A DNA stretch of 64,000 bases from Longimicrobiales bacterium (GTDB lineage Bacteria > Gemmatimonadota > Gemmatimonadetes > Longimicrobiales > Gaopeijiaceae): contig JANQDZ010000041.1 of NCBI GenBank assembly GCA_028278645.1, positions 1-64,000 on the forward strand. The letters run 5' to 3'. The notes beneath the pieces were generated by a model that saw only the letters and a program-made list of their open reading frames with translations, made no database searches and was not told the DNA's origin. Positions 54,360 through 63,480 of this stretch are shown here, piece by piece. Both the position numbers and the translations under genes were made by a program. Within the stretch, counting starts at the first letter, position 1; every line of letters begins with the position of its first letter.

Positions 54360-55241
54360 ATGAGGATTCCACGACTCTTCTTCACGATAGCTGGGGTGAT
54401 CTGTGTCGGGATCCCCGGCGCTGGATCATCTCAGGTTTCTGAAGGAACCCTGCGGGAGCGGATCGACCAGGCCCGGGTGGACGCTCACGCCGAGAACCTC
54501 ATTGCTGCCGCGGACGCCGCTCGGTTGTTGAGAGACTTCCCCTTGGCGGAGGAGCTCTTGGATGAGGCCGCTACAGCCGTGGCGAACGCCCAATTCGACG
54601 CCCTATGGAGTCGGATCTCTCTGGAGTTGGCCTCCGGGGGGGGTGTGAATGGTGCTCAAAGAGCTCTCAGGGAAGAAAGGAGGGTCCGGGAAGTACTCCC
54701 CCTTGAGCTTGCCTACTGGGTAAATAACTTCCCCGTTCTACTGACGGGTGGTGAGTTCGATGAGATGATCGAGAGGCTCTCGGCAGACGCCGAAGATCCC
54801 AACTACCAGTGCGCTTGTTTTGATCGGAAGGCGTGGGCCCTGAGGATGTCGGGCCAATGGGAGGAGGCCCGTGTCTATTGGGATTCACTGGTGGCATTTC
54901 AGGAAGCCTCTCCCCCCCAAACCGAAGATCCGGACGAGCTTGCCCAATCCCGGGGCCAACTGGCCCGGAACTATGCTCGGGCGGGAAGGGAGGCGGAAGC
55001 TCGCATGACTCTGGAATCGGCCATGCGCATGCCCGTCTCCGACGAAGCCATGCCTTCGGTCCGACGCCGCTGGGCCCAGGCATACGCCGAGTTGGGGGAA
55101 GCGGAGGAGGCAGTGGAGCAGCTTGAGCACCTGCTATCCTCGCCGAGTCTCGTCACGGTCCACAGTCTCGAGGTAAGGGTGGCCTGGGAGCCCATCAGAG
55201 ACCACCCGGCCTTTATCGCGCTTCTGGAGAGACACAGATAG
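54360..55241 (+). CDS. Exported helical-repeat (TPR-like) protein
   Basis: A 293-residue protein with a signal peptide (LFFTIAGVICVGIPGAGSS) followed by helical repeats: AADAARLLRDFPLAEELLDEA, RKAWALRMSGQWEEARVYWD, NYARAGREAEARMTLESAM and QAYAELGEAEEAVEQLEHLL (each in pieces here) with TPR-type spacing. It has no catalytic motif. AAGGAGG precedes the ATG at good distance. A bidirectional terminator follows. Confidence 0.7.
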   Translation: MRIPRLFFTIAGVICVGIPGAGSSQVSEGTLRERIDQARVDAHAENLIAAADAARLLRDFPLAEELLDEAATAVANAQFDALWSRISLELASGGGVNGAQRALREERRVREVLPLELAYWVNNFPVLLTGGEFDEMIERLSADAEDPNYQCACFDRKAWALRMSGQWEEARVYWDSLVAFQEASPPQTEDPDELAQSRGQLARNYARAGREAEARMTLESAMRMPVSDEAMPSVRRRWAQAYAELGEAEEAVEQLEHLLSSPSLVTVHSLEVRVAWEPIRDHPAFIALLERHR

Positions 55242-55269
55242 GGCCCTCCCGATAGGGCATGGCTGAGGA

Positions 55270-55318
55270 AATAAACGCTGGGGACCGCCCATCAAACGAG
55301 CAGCCCCCAGCGTTTATT
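55270..55318. terminator. Bidirectional terminator between convergent genes
   Basis: AATAAACGCTGGGG (55270-55283) and CCCCAGCGTTTATT (55305-55318) pair perfectly over 14 bases. AT-rich ends on both strands let it work for the TPR gene (plus) and the amidohydrolase operon (minus). Confidence 0.75.
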
Positions 55319-55357
55319 GTTCCCAGGTAGATACTGTCCACCCGGGGATGAGGATGA

Positions 55358-56599
55358 TTAACCTCCAGCCCGGGCCCTGTATCTCCTCAATAGACGGTTG
55401 AACTTGTCGTCCCAAGGCACCTTCTCACCCCGGACGAACATCGTCTCGACCTGGCTGGTGTAGTCCACCGGGTTCCCGGTGGTGATGAGGAGGTTGGCCA
55501 CCTTCCCTTCGTCGATGCTTCCCAGGCGATCATCCACGCCCAGGATCCGTGCCGCATCGAGGGTGACGGATCGGAGGGCTTTGTCCATCGGCAGCCCGAA
55601 GGCTACGGCCATTCCGACCTCGTAGGTGAGGCTGAACACGTTGGCGACTCCGCCGGAGTAGATGGCGAAGTCGACGCCGGCCTCCTGCAGAAGCGCCGGA
55701 GTGGCGTAGTGGGCATCGTACGGCTCATCCTGCCCAGGCGAGGAATGGACCCCACTGAAGAGGAGTTTTACATCGTGCTCCACCAGGAAGTCGGTCATCT
55801 TCCAGGCATCCCGGCCGCCTCGGATGATGTACCGAAGGCCCATCTCCTCGGCGAACTCGACGGCTGACCTGATGGCGTCTTCCTCTCTCGCCTCGAAGAT
55901 GACCGGCACCTCGCCGGTCACCGCCGGGATCATCCCGTCCATACGGACGTCCCAGTCGAACTCGACCAGCTCGCCGGCTTCGGCCATTTCGGCCCTTTCG
56001 GCGTAGGCTTTCGCCTCCAGGAAGTAGGTTTTCAGGTCATCGGCCCGGCCCTCTGACCAGTTGACCCGTAACCCGATCCTTTTCTCCACGGCCATGGCCT
56101 GGGGCGTCCACCCCCAGAGGTCGATCATGCTGTCATAGCCGGGAATGGGCTCGCCACGACCGTTCAGGCCGGTCACGACCGTTGTAAAGCCCCCAACCCT
56201 TTGCACGCCGAGCATCTCACTAGCGTGGTCGATGCCGATGTAAGCTTCGATATGGGGGTTGTATGGCCCGAGTTCGTAGTTGTCGACTGGCCCGGCCATG
56301 CCGCCGGCCTCCTGCAATCCGAGGCCGGTCCCGCTGTCGATGAGGCCAGGGTAAACGAATTTCCCGGACGCGTCGAAGCGCTCAACGCCCGCCGGGATCG
56401 TGACGTTCGATCCCACCGCAGTAATGAAGCCGTCCTGAACCAGGACTGTGCCGTTCTGGATGGTTTGGCCGGAAACAGTGACCACCGTTCCGCCGGTGAT
56501 GGCGTAATCGTCATGTTGGGCTTCAGCGACTCCTGGAAGCGCCAGTATCAGAGCCAGAGTCATTGCCCCGGCTGCGCGTCGTATGCTCCATGTATTCAT
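55358..56599 (-). CDS. Amidohydrolase-like protein without HxH motif
   Basis: A 413-residue exported protein (signal MTLALILALPGVAEA) with the beta domain (GTVVTVSGQTIQNGTV) and the barrel. At the HxH place it reads GLIDSGTG, with Gly at 90 and 92 in place of the metal His. SVTLDAARILGVDDRLGSIDEGKVANLLIT (in pieces) is the C-terminal closing block. It is likely metal-poor or not catalytic. A longer start at 56629 overlaps the upstream gene by ATGA; ATG 56599 has GGGAG eight bases upstream. It is third in the trio. Confidence 0.7.
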   Translation of the reverse strand: MNTWSIRRAAGAMTLALILALPGVAEAQHDDYAITGGTVVTVSGQTIQNGTVLVQDGFITAVGSNVTIPAGVERFDASGKFVYPGLIDSGTGLGLQEAGGMAGPVDNYELGPYNPHIEAYIGIDHASEMLGVQRVGGFTTVVTGLNGRGEPIPGYDSMIDLWGWTPQAMAVEKRIGLRVNWSEGRADDLKTYFLEAKAYAERAEMAEAGELVEFDWDVRMDGMIPAVTGEVPVIFEAREEDAIRSAVEFAEEMGLRYIIRGGRDAWKMTDFLVEHDVKLLFSGVHSSPGQDEPYDAHYATPALLQEAGVDFAIYSGGVANVFSLTYEVGMAVAFGLPMDKALRSVTLDAARILGVDDRLGSIDEGKVANLLITTGNPVDYTSQVETMFVRGEKVPWDDKFNRLLRRYRARAGG

Positions 56600-56625
56600 G
56601 GTCGCGTCTCCCTCCTTGCCGGGGT

Positions 56626-57966
56626 TCATGGTGTCTCCTTTCCGCTGTCCGGATCCAGCACCCAGTTGGCGGCGACGTCTGCCTCACTCCGGTCGAAATA
56701 GACCTCACCCTCGATGATTGTCATCTCGACGCGGGTCGCGGTGTCGAGGGGATAATGGCTGAAGATGGCGATGTCCCCGTCTTTTCCGACTTCGATGCTC
56801 CCCACCAGGTCTTCAATGCCTAGGTTCAGGGCCGCGTTGATGGTGATCATCTTCAGGCACTCATTCTCGGGAACACCACCGTATTTAACGCCCCGAGCGG
56901 CCTCCTGGTACAACCGGCGTACCCGTTCGGCTGAGTCCGAGTTGATGGAGGTTCTCACACCGTTTTCATAGTGGATGAGCATTTTATAGGGGATGGCCTC
57001 GTAGGCCTCGATCTTGTATCCCCAGCTGTCGGCGAAGACGCTGGTTGCCCAGCCGTTCGCTGCCAGCTCCGGCGCGATCTTGTAGCCGTCCAGCGCGTGC
57101 TCGAATACCCCTCCGGGAATCCCGAACTCATTTGCCACTTCCATCATCATGGCCATTTCATCGGCCCGATATCCGTGGACCCGAAGGATTGTCGTTCCGT
57201 TCAACGCCCCGGCCAGGGCCTCGAGTTGGAGATCCCGCTTAGGGGGTAGGGGAGCCACGCCGCGGGTACGGCGATTGGCTCGGTCCCAAGCTGCCTTCTT
57301 GGCCTCATACTCTTCCCAGGCGTCGAGATAGTTCTGCGCCTTCTGGAACGACTCCCTCATCACTTCGGCCACTCCGGCCCGACTCCGGGGATACCGCGTA
57401 GGGTTGTCTGACGAGGAACGCCGCACGTTCTCTCCCAGGGCCAGCTTGAGAGTGATGGGTGCTTCCTCGATGACCAACTCTTCCCACGGCCGTCCCCACT
57501 TGAGCTTGATGACCTCGTTCTGGCCGCCGATGGAGTTGGCGGAGCCATGCATCGTGTGGATGGTGGTGATCCCGCCGGCCAGCGCCGTGAAGAAAGAGGG
57601 GTCGTCGTGTCTGATCACGTCGGCGATGCTGACTTCCGGAACCACCGACCGGGAACCTTCGTTGATGCCTCTATCAACCCCCATGTGTGAGTGATCGTCC
57701 AGTATTCCAGGCATCACGAAGCGCCCTTGGGCGTCGATGATCCGAACCCCGTCGGGGGCCGTCAGGTTCTCGCCTATCTCGGTGATTTTCCCGTCTCTAA
57801 TGAGAACGTCCGTATTCGGCAGATCGCCGTTGGTGATGGTGATAACGGTTCCGCCCCGGACGAGTAGGTCCTGAGCCGATGCCGGACCCGAGCACGCGAG
57901 CGTCATCAGGAAGGCCAAGACCAGGCCGGGCACCTTCGATCGTTCCAACCATTGGGCTGATCTCAT
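56626..57966 (-). CDS. Amidohydrolase with intact HxH motif
   Basis: A 446-residue lipobox or signal-bearing protein (LVLAFLMTLACSGPASA) of the amidohydrolase superfamily. DDHSHMG places the metal His at 92 and 94. EVIKLKWGRPWEELV, ILRVHGYRADEM (His ligand) and DLVGSIEVGKDGDIAIFSH close the fold. It is the only member of the trio likely to bind metal normally. It overlaps both neighbours by ATGA. Confidence 0.8.
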   Translation of the reverse strand: MRSAQWLERSKVPGLVLAFLMTLACSGPASAQDLLVRGGTVITITNGDLPNTDVLIRDGKITEIGENLTAPDGVRIIDAQGRFVMPGILDDHSHMGVDRGINEGSRSVVPEVSIADVIRHDDPSFFTALAGGITTIHTMHGSANSIGGQNEVIKLKWGRPWEELVIEEAPITLKLALGENVRRSSSDNPTRYPRSRAGVAEVMRESFQKAQNYLDAWEEYEAKKAAWDRANRRTRGVAPLPPKRDLQLEALAGALNGTTILRVHGYRADEMAMMMEVANEFGIPGGVFEHALDGYKIAPELAANGWATSVFADSWGYKIEAYEAIPYKMLIHYENGVRTSINSDSAERVRRLYQEAARGVKYGGVPENECLKMITINAALNLGIEDLVGSIEVGKDGDIAIFSHYPLDTATRVEMTIIEGEVYFDRSEADVAANWVLDPDSGKETP

Positions 57967-59621
57967 CGTCCGGCCCTCCTTTCTCCGGCCAGGTCACTTG
58001 GGTCTCTCGTCCCGGTGAAGTCGGCGGTGCCGATGGGGCCCAGGTTGAGGGTACCGGATATCTCATCGCCTTCGACGGTGGCTGTGAGCGTAACCCCTCC
58101 CATTTCGGGGATGGAGCCTTCCATTTCCAGCGTACCTCCGCTGTATGTGCCCTCGAACTCGATGGAGTTGTCTTCCGCCGTTAGCTCTCCGGTGACCGTT
58201 TCACCTTCTTGAGTGAGGACGAGTGTCCCGTCGGCCGATTCGCCCATGATGGAGAGGGTGATGTTCCAAGTCCCTCCAACGACGCCGCCACCACCGGCGG
58301 AGGGTGGCTTGGGTTCATCGAAGGTGTCCTTCCAGCCGTCCACGAAGACGTGGGCGACCCAAGCTTCCTCGTCGGTGAAGATGTCCCCGCTGGTTACCGT
58401 GAGGTTGGCGATCTTCCCGGGCTCGAGGGTGCCCAGCACGGCATCGACGCCGAAGATGGTGGCCGGGTTGATGGTAAGGGCTTTCAGGGCTTCTTCCGCA
58501 GGAAGGCCGGCCTCAACCGCCAGGCGCAGATTCTTGAGGAAGTCGTTCATGTTCGATATCCCGCTTGAACCCAGTGCCAGAGGAACTCCCGCCTCGTACA
58601 CAGCCGCCGGGTTCGACTGGATTGCCGCCTTGTCTCGGTCGTCCAGTGCCTCTTTCTCTTCCTCTGTGAGGTTCTTGTAGGCCCGGTCGAACTGATAGCC
58701 AGTCACCTCATTCGGTGAAGGAAAGTCGAGGGAGACCAGAACGGGGACGCCGGCGTCCTGGATGAGACCAGAAACCCGGAATGCCTCGGCCGCTCCGGCG
58801 ATCCAATAGTCGAGGTTGTATTCGGCGGCCAAGTTCCTGAGGCGCTTGAAGTCGTTCTCGATCTCAACGAGCCCCAAGACAGGTGCTTCCCCCTTCGCTA
58901 CCGGGATCAACGCTTCCAGGTTTGGTTCCGCCGGGGGGCGAACCATGGACCGTGGAGCTTCTCGGTAGCGGTTCTGGAGGAGATCGTGGTACGCGGCGTC
59001 GATCAGCGTCTGACGTTGATATGCGACCACCGCCATTAGGGTACCTGGGTAGTCGTTCTGACCCTGATATCCCATAACCTGGACCACCGGGGCTTTCACG
59101 GTCATGGATGGGATGTTGTCTCCCATGAGGTTCATCAGGACTGCTTTTCCACCGAAAACGCCGTCGGCTCTCGCGACCAGGGCCGAAGTCAGGCCCTGCT
59201 CCCGGTAGTCGCCGAGCTCTTCTGAAGCTGGATCGAAGAACTTCGTTGCTAGTTGATCGGCAATGTTGCCGGCATGCTCTCTGTCATCCCGGTCTGGGAG
59301 AACCAGCCCGGCTTGGGAATAGGCGTCGATGAATCCAGGGTAAACCGTCAATCCGGTGCCATCGATGATGACCGCGTCCGCCGGGGCGCTGACTTCAGCT
59401 CCGAGGGCCTCGATGAGACCTCCCCTGAGGACGATGGTCCCGGTCTCGATGGTCTGACCGCTAAGGGTCACGAGACGGGCATCGGTAATGGCGTATGTCC
59501 GGCCTTCGTACTGGGCCGCGACATCGGAAGCGGAAAGGAGGATTGCGAGAGCGAGGATTGGCGCAAAGGAACGCACCGCTCTCGTGAACATCGACCGATC
59601 CCAGTTGATCGTTGGTTTTGC
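57963..59621 (-). CDS. Amidohydrolase-like protein with degenerate HxH and C-terminal beta domain
   Basis: A 552-residue exported protein. GFIDAYSQAGL replaces the HxH with Tyr 102 and Gln 104. AVLGTLEPGKIANLTVTSGD is the closing block of the fold. An added C-terminal domain of about 105 residues, from WNITLSIMGESADGTL to TADFTGTRDPSD, is rich in beta strands and Gly. GGAGG lies eight bases before the ATG at 59621. It opens the trio with ATGA overlap to the next gene. Confidence 0.75.
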   Translation of the reverse strand, partial: AKPTINWDRSMFTRAVRSFAPILALAILLSASDVAAQYEGRTYAITDARLVTLSGQTIETGTIVLRGGLIEALGAEVSAPADAVIIDGTGLTVYPGFIDAYSQAGLVLPDRDDREHAGNIADQLATKFFDPASEELGDYREQGLTSALVARADGVFGGKAVLMNLMGDNIPSMTVKAPVVQVMGYQGQNDYPGTLMAVVAYQRQTLIDAAYHDLLQNRYREAPRSMVRPPAEPNLEALIPVAKGEAPVLGLVEIENDFKRLRNLAAEYNLDYWIAGAAEAFRVSGLIQDAGVPVLVSLDFPSPNEVTGYQFDRAYKNLTEEEKEALDDRDKAAIQSNPAAVYEAGVPLALGSSGISNMNDFLKNLRLAVEAGLPAEEALKALTINPATIFGVDAVLGTLEPGKIANLTVTSGDIFTDEEAWVAHVFVDGWKDTFDEPKPPSAGGGGVVGGTWNITLSIMGESADGTLVLTQEGETVTGELTAEDNSIEFEGTYSGGTLEMEGSIPEMGGVTLTATVEGDEISGTLNLGPIGTADFTGTRDPSDLAGERRAGR

Positions 59622-59742
59622 CATAGGACCTGCCTCCGTGGACACTGATCAGGGAACGGCTGTGGGTCCGAGCGTAGACCGCGCCTGGTGCGGTGTCAAT
59701 ATCTGTTAATCCAGTTAATGGTAAATCGAATGGAATGAGGCT

Positions 59743-59860
59743 GAGAGGGTCCAAAAGCGGGTTTCCGGGGTCCCTGTCATTACCGGTGAGAAAGCTTATG
59801 TTTGGCCGGTCTTGGTGCACGACCGAGAGGGTCCGTTTCCGGGTCTCTCGGTCCTTTTTT
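59743..59860 (+). promoter_or_regulatory. 5' leader with intrinsic terminator, possible attenuator
   Basis: GACCGAGAG (59821-59829) and CTCTCGGTC (59845-59853) form a perfect stem followed by CTTTTTT (59854-59860), only 29 bases before the ATG of the DUF5916 gene. A direct repeat GAGAGGGTCC occurs at 59743-59752 and again at 59825-59834, each followed by GTTTCCGGG. The first copy could pair with the CTCTC of the terminator and prevent it. No other plus-strand gene precedes it, which suggests a regulated leader. Confidence 0.55.
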
Positions 59861-59888
59861 AACCGACTGCTGTACTTGCGAGAGCGAT

Positions 59889-62477
59889 ATGGGACCACTG
59901 CGGCCTTTTACGATATTTCCAGCCATACTCCTCCCGTCGCTCCTCGCGGCACAAAACACCCAATCCGCCCAGAGCGCGCCCGGGATTTTTCCCACCATCC
60001 GCCCCGAGGTGACCGCCCAAAGGGTCACCGGCGGGATTCAGGTAGACGGGAGGTTGGACGAGCCAGCTTGGGCGGAGGCCATCCCGGTCACGGACTTCAC
60101 GCAGGTTGATCCTGAAGAGGGGCAGCCTGTCAGTGAGGCCACCGAAGCCCGGGTCCTCTTCGATGAGGAGGCGATCTATATCGGGGTCCGTCTCCACGAC
60201 CGGCAGCCCGTAAGCGAGCGGTTGGGTCGTCGTGATATGAACCTCTTGGACTCCGACTGGTTGGGCGTTGTGATCGACTCGTACCACGACCACCGGACCG
60301 CCTTCTCTTTTGATTTGAATCCCGCGGGAGTCCAGAGGGACGCGGTGAAATCCATGGGACCCGGCGGCCGGGAGCAGGACGATCTCTCGTGGGACCCCGT
60401 TTGGGAGGGGAGAGCCACCACGGACGATGGTGGCTGGACCGCGGAATACCGGATCCCTTTCAGTCAGCTGCGGTTCGGAGACGAGGAGGAGCCGACCTGG
60501 GGGATCCAGCTCGAGCGGGTGATCGGACGCCGCAGAGAGTATGCGGTTCTCTCATTCACGCCGAAGGCTGAGCAGGGCGGGATCCCCACGTATGGGCACT
60601 TGGTCGGCCTCCGGGGTGTGGAGCCGGGAAAACGCTTGGAGATCCTGCCTTATGCCATCACTCGGGCCGAGCATGTCGATCCCGGACAGAACCCCTTCCG
60701 AGAGGACTCAGAACACTTCGCGTCCGGTGGCGTGGACCTCCTCTACCGCATCACCTCCGACTTTGCCTTGAACGCCACGCTGAATCCCGACTTCGGGCAG
60801 GTCGAGGTCGATCCGGCCGTCATCAACCTTACGGTCTACGAGACCTTCTTCCAGGAGAAGCGGCCCTTTTTTATTGAAGGCAGCGAGATCTTCGATTTCG
60901 GCCGGAATACCAGCGGTGGGCAGCTGTTCTACTCCAGGCGGATCGGACGCCGGCCCCAGGTACATCCCCCCACATCGGCGGCCGACATGCCTGAAGCCAC
61001 CACCATCCTCGGTGCCGGGAAGGTGACAGGGAAGACTTCCAATGGATGGTCACTTGGCATCCTGGAAGCGGTTACGCAGGAGGAAACGGTCCGGTACCTG
61101 GACGGAATGGGAGCCCCAACCGAGGCGGTTGCCGAACCTCTGACCAACTATTTCGTTGGGCGGATACGGAAGGATGGCCGGGGTGGACAGTCATCTATCG
61201 GTGTCATGGTCACAGCCACCAACCGGGACTTGGGGACCGATGTCCTCAGGGCCACCCTTCGAGAGAGTGGGTACGCTGGCGGAGTAGACTTCCGCCACGA
61301 GTGGGCAGACAGGAGCTGGGCCCTGCGGGGGAGTGTCGTGGGGAGTCGGGTGGCTGGGGATCCGGAGTCCTTGGTTGCCGTGCAGCGTTACGGAAACCAC
61401 TTCTTCCAGAGACCGGATGCGGACCATCTCGAGGTGGACTCGACGGCTACCTCCATGAGCGGGTATTCGGTCGGTGTGGGTGTGGCCAAGCAGGCTGGGG
61501 AACACTGGCGGGGAGATCTGGCGTTGGCCGCCACGAGTCCCACGTTCGAGGTGAACGATCTTGGATTTCAGGTCAGGACCGACCGAAGGGATGTAGCTGC
61601 CAACCTCGCCTATCTGGAGACCCAACCCGGCGACTTTTTTCGGAGCTACAGCGTGGCGGGAATCGCTCGCTACGAGCACAACTATTCCAATCAGCGGATC
61701 CTGGGCCTCTGGTCCCTCATTGGACGTTTCCTCCATCTGGAATACTGGTCGGTCACCGCGAACCTCCGATACCACACCACAGCCAACGATGACCGTGCCA
61801 CCAGAGGCGGGCCCTTGATGGAACGACCCTCCCTCTGGAATACGGGGGTGGAGTTCGCATCGGACCCGCGGAAGTCGGTGACCTTCGGTGCCGGAATGGG
61901 CGGCGGAAAAGACGCTTATGGTGGGTGGACCTTCGCCGCGGGCGGAAGCGTGGGTTTGAAGATTTCGCCGCGATGGAGCCTGTCGTTGGGTCCAGGACTC
62001 GAGAAGGCCTACACCCTCGCCCAGTACGTGGGCACCATACCGGATGATGCGGCCACTCATACTCATGGTGCGCATTATCTCTTCGCGCCCCTGCGGCAAA
62101 CCACGGTCAGCCTGGAGACGAGGTTCGAGTTCACCTTCAACCCGCGACTCAACTTCCAGCTTTATGCCCAGCCTTTCATCTCCAGCGGGGATTATGGCGA
62201 GGTCGCGGAGTTGGCGGCCCCGCGGTCGTATGAGTTCGATCCTTGGGTAGGGGAAGTGCCGAACCTCGACTTCAACTACCGGTCCCTTCGGGGCACGGCG
62301 GTCCTGAGGTGGGAGTGGAGGCCGGGATCGACTCTCTACCTGGCCTGGCAGCAGGCCCGGGCTGACTACGCTCGAGGGATCGGTGACTTCGATTTTGGAA
62401 GGGACCGGGAAGCCCTTTTCGGTGCACGGCCGGACAACGTCTTCGTGTTGAAGATGAACTACTGGCTTTCGCCCTGA
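59889..62477 (+). CDS. DUF5916 protein with CBM9-like N-domain
   Basis: An 862-residue exported protein. After the signal (TIFPAILLPSLLAAQ) the N-domain resembles carbohydrate-binding module 9: GGIQVDGRLDEPAWAEA, RVLFDEEAIYIGVRLHD and FSFDLNPAGVQRD. From about 250 the DUF5916 part follows, with FALNATLNPDFGQVEVDPA and EKRPFFIEGSEIFDFG, likely an outer-membrane beta-barrel. The end NVFVLKMNYWLSP is the final strand. The ATG at 59889 has only a weak site (GAGAG), consistent with regulation in the leader. Confidence 0.8.
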   Translation: MGPLRPFTIFPAILLPSLLAAQNTQSAQSAPGIFPTIRPEVTAQRVTGGIQVDGRLDEPAWAEAIPVTDFTQVDPEEGQPVSEATEARVLFDEEAIYIGVRLHDRQPVSERLGRRDMNLLDSDWLGVVIDSYHDHRTAFSFDLNPAGVQRDAVKSMGPGGREQDDLSWDPVWEGRATTDDGGWTAEYRIPFSQLRFGDEEEPTWGIQLERVIGRRREYAVLSFTPKAEQGGIPTYGHLVGLRGVEPGKRLEILPYAITRAEHVDPGQNPFREDSEHFASGGVDLLYRITSDFALNATLNPDFGQVEVDPAVINLTVYETFFQEKRPFFIEGSEIFDFGRNTSGGQLFYSRRIGRRPQVHPPTSAADMPEATTILGAGKVTGKTSNGWSLGILEAVTQEETVRYLDGMGAPTEAVAEPLTNYFVGRIRKDGRGGQSSIGVMVTATNRDLGTDVLRATLRESGYAGGVDFRHEWADRSWALRGSVVGSRVAGDPESLVAVQRYGNHFFQRPDADHLEVDSTATSMSGYSVGVGVAKQAGEHWRGDLALAATSPTFEVNDLGFQVRTDRRDVAANLAYLETQPGDFFRSYSVAGIARYEHNYSNQRILGLWSLIGRFLHLEYWSVTANLRYHTTANDDRATRGGPLMERPSLWNTGVEFASDPRKSVTFGAGMGGGKDAYGGWTFAAGGSVGLKISPRWSLSLGPGLEKAYTLAQYVGTIPDDAATHTHGAHYLFAPLRQTTVSLETRFEFTFNPRLNFQLYAQPFISSGDYGEVAELAAPRSYEFDPWVGEVPNLDFNYRSLRGTAVLRWEWRPGSTLYLAWQQARADYARGIGDFDFGRDREALFGARPDNVFVLKMNYWLSP

Positions 62478-62490
62478 AGGGAGGTCCGGC

Positions 62491-63480
62491 TCACTCCCGC
62501 CTGTTCACGCCCTTGATAGCTCCCTGAATCAAACGGACCGCTGCCTGGCGGGAGAGGTGATCAGGGTCTCTGGGGCCGTAGGGTGTGGACGCGATTCCGA
62601 TGGCCGCCGCCTTGGGATAGGTGAAGATCATCTCTAGGCAGTCGGCCAGTTCCTGGCTTGTTGGCCCGTCCGGTGCCGTCAAGCCGTGGCCGCTGACCTC
62701 TTCCGGAGCGAGCACGTCCATGTCGATGTGGACGTAGATGACGTCTGTGATGGAGCTGAGGCGATCCATCTGCCTCCGTACGTTCTCAGAGATGGTCCTG
62801 ATATCGTCCGTTGAGATCGCTTCAAAATGAAGCCGGTCGATGAGCTCCTGCTCCCTCGGATCGGTGTCCCGAACATCCGCCAAGAGGACGTAGCTGGGTG
62901 GCAACGGCGGATCGAGGCCAGTGATCAGCCGGTTGTTATCGTTGTAGAGCCCGGTGGCCAGGGCCACATCCATCCCTCCGTACATCCCGCTCAGGGTGGT
63001 TTCAGGGGTGTTCACGTCGGCGTGGGCGTCGAAGTAGATCAGGCCGACCCTATGGGGAATGGTTGCGGCGAGGTGATAGACCTGCTCCTCCTGGCCCGGC
63101 CCCATGTTTTGCAGCCCTGAAAGAACTCCGGGTAGATCGCTGCAGCTTCCCAGCAAAGCGACTGTGAAGAACTCGTTCTTCCCGTTGGCCGAGATGAGGT
63201 CCGCCAGGTGCCTGCTGACTAGAGCCTCTTGGGCCCACCCGGAATAGGCGCTCTCCGCCTCCGTGAGGCGGAAGCTCTGGTTGAGACCGATGGTGGCACC
63301 GAGGGCCGTGAGGCTATCGACCAGTCCTTCCGCCATGATGCTGCTGGACGCCATGAACGGGTTTCGGACGATTGCCACGTTCACCCCGCCGGTATCCCTA
63401 TATTCCTGGGCTTCGGCGGCCGTTGCGAAGGCGGTGAGAAAGCCCAGGAGAATCCACGTGGTCCTATTGACTGAAGTCAT
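62491..63480 (-). CDS. Exported arginase-family protein
   Basis: A 329-residue protein of the arginase/agmatinase fold with a signal peptide (TWILLGFLTAFATAAEA). The metal motifs are DAHAD (Asp 151, His 153, Asp 155) and HIDMD (Asp 253, Asp 255). The first His block (GGDHS in known enzymes) reads GSCSD at 111-115, so one metal ligand is missing. An exported guanidino- or formimino-hydrolase, or a binding protein, is possible. It overlaps the second paralogue by ATGA. Confidence 0.75.
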   Translation of the reverse strand: MTSVNRTTWILLGFLTAFATAAEAQEYRDTGGVNVAIVRNPFMASSSIMAEGLVDSLTALGATIGLNQSFRLTEAESAYSGWAQEALVSRHLADLISANGKNEFFTVALLGSCSDLPGVLSGLQNMGPGQEEQVYHLAATIPHRVGLIYFDAHADVNTPETTLSGMYGGMDVALATGLYNDNNRLITGLDPPLPPSYVLLADVRDTDPREQELIDRLHFEAISTDDIRTISENVRRQMDRLSSITDVIYVHIDMDVLAPEEVSGHGLTAPDGPTSQELADCLEMIFTYPKAAAIGIASTPYGPRDPDHLSRQAAVRLIQGAIKGVNRRE

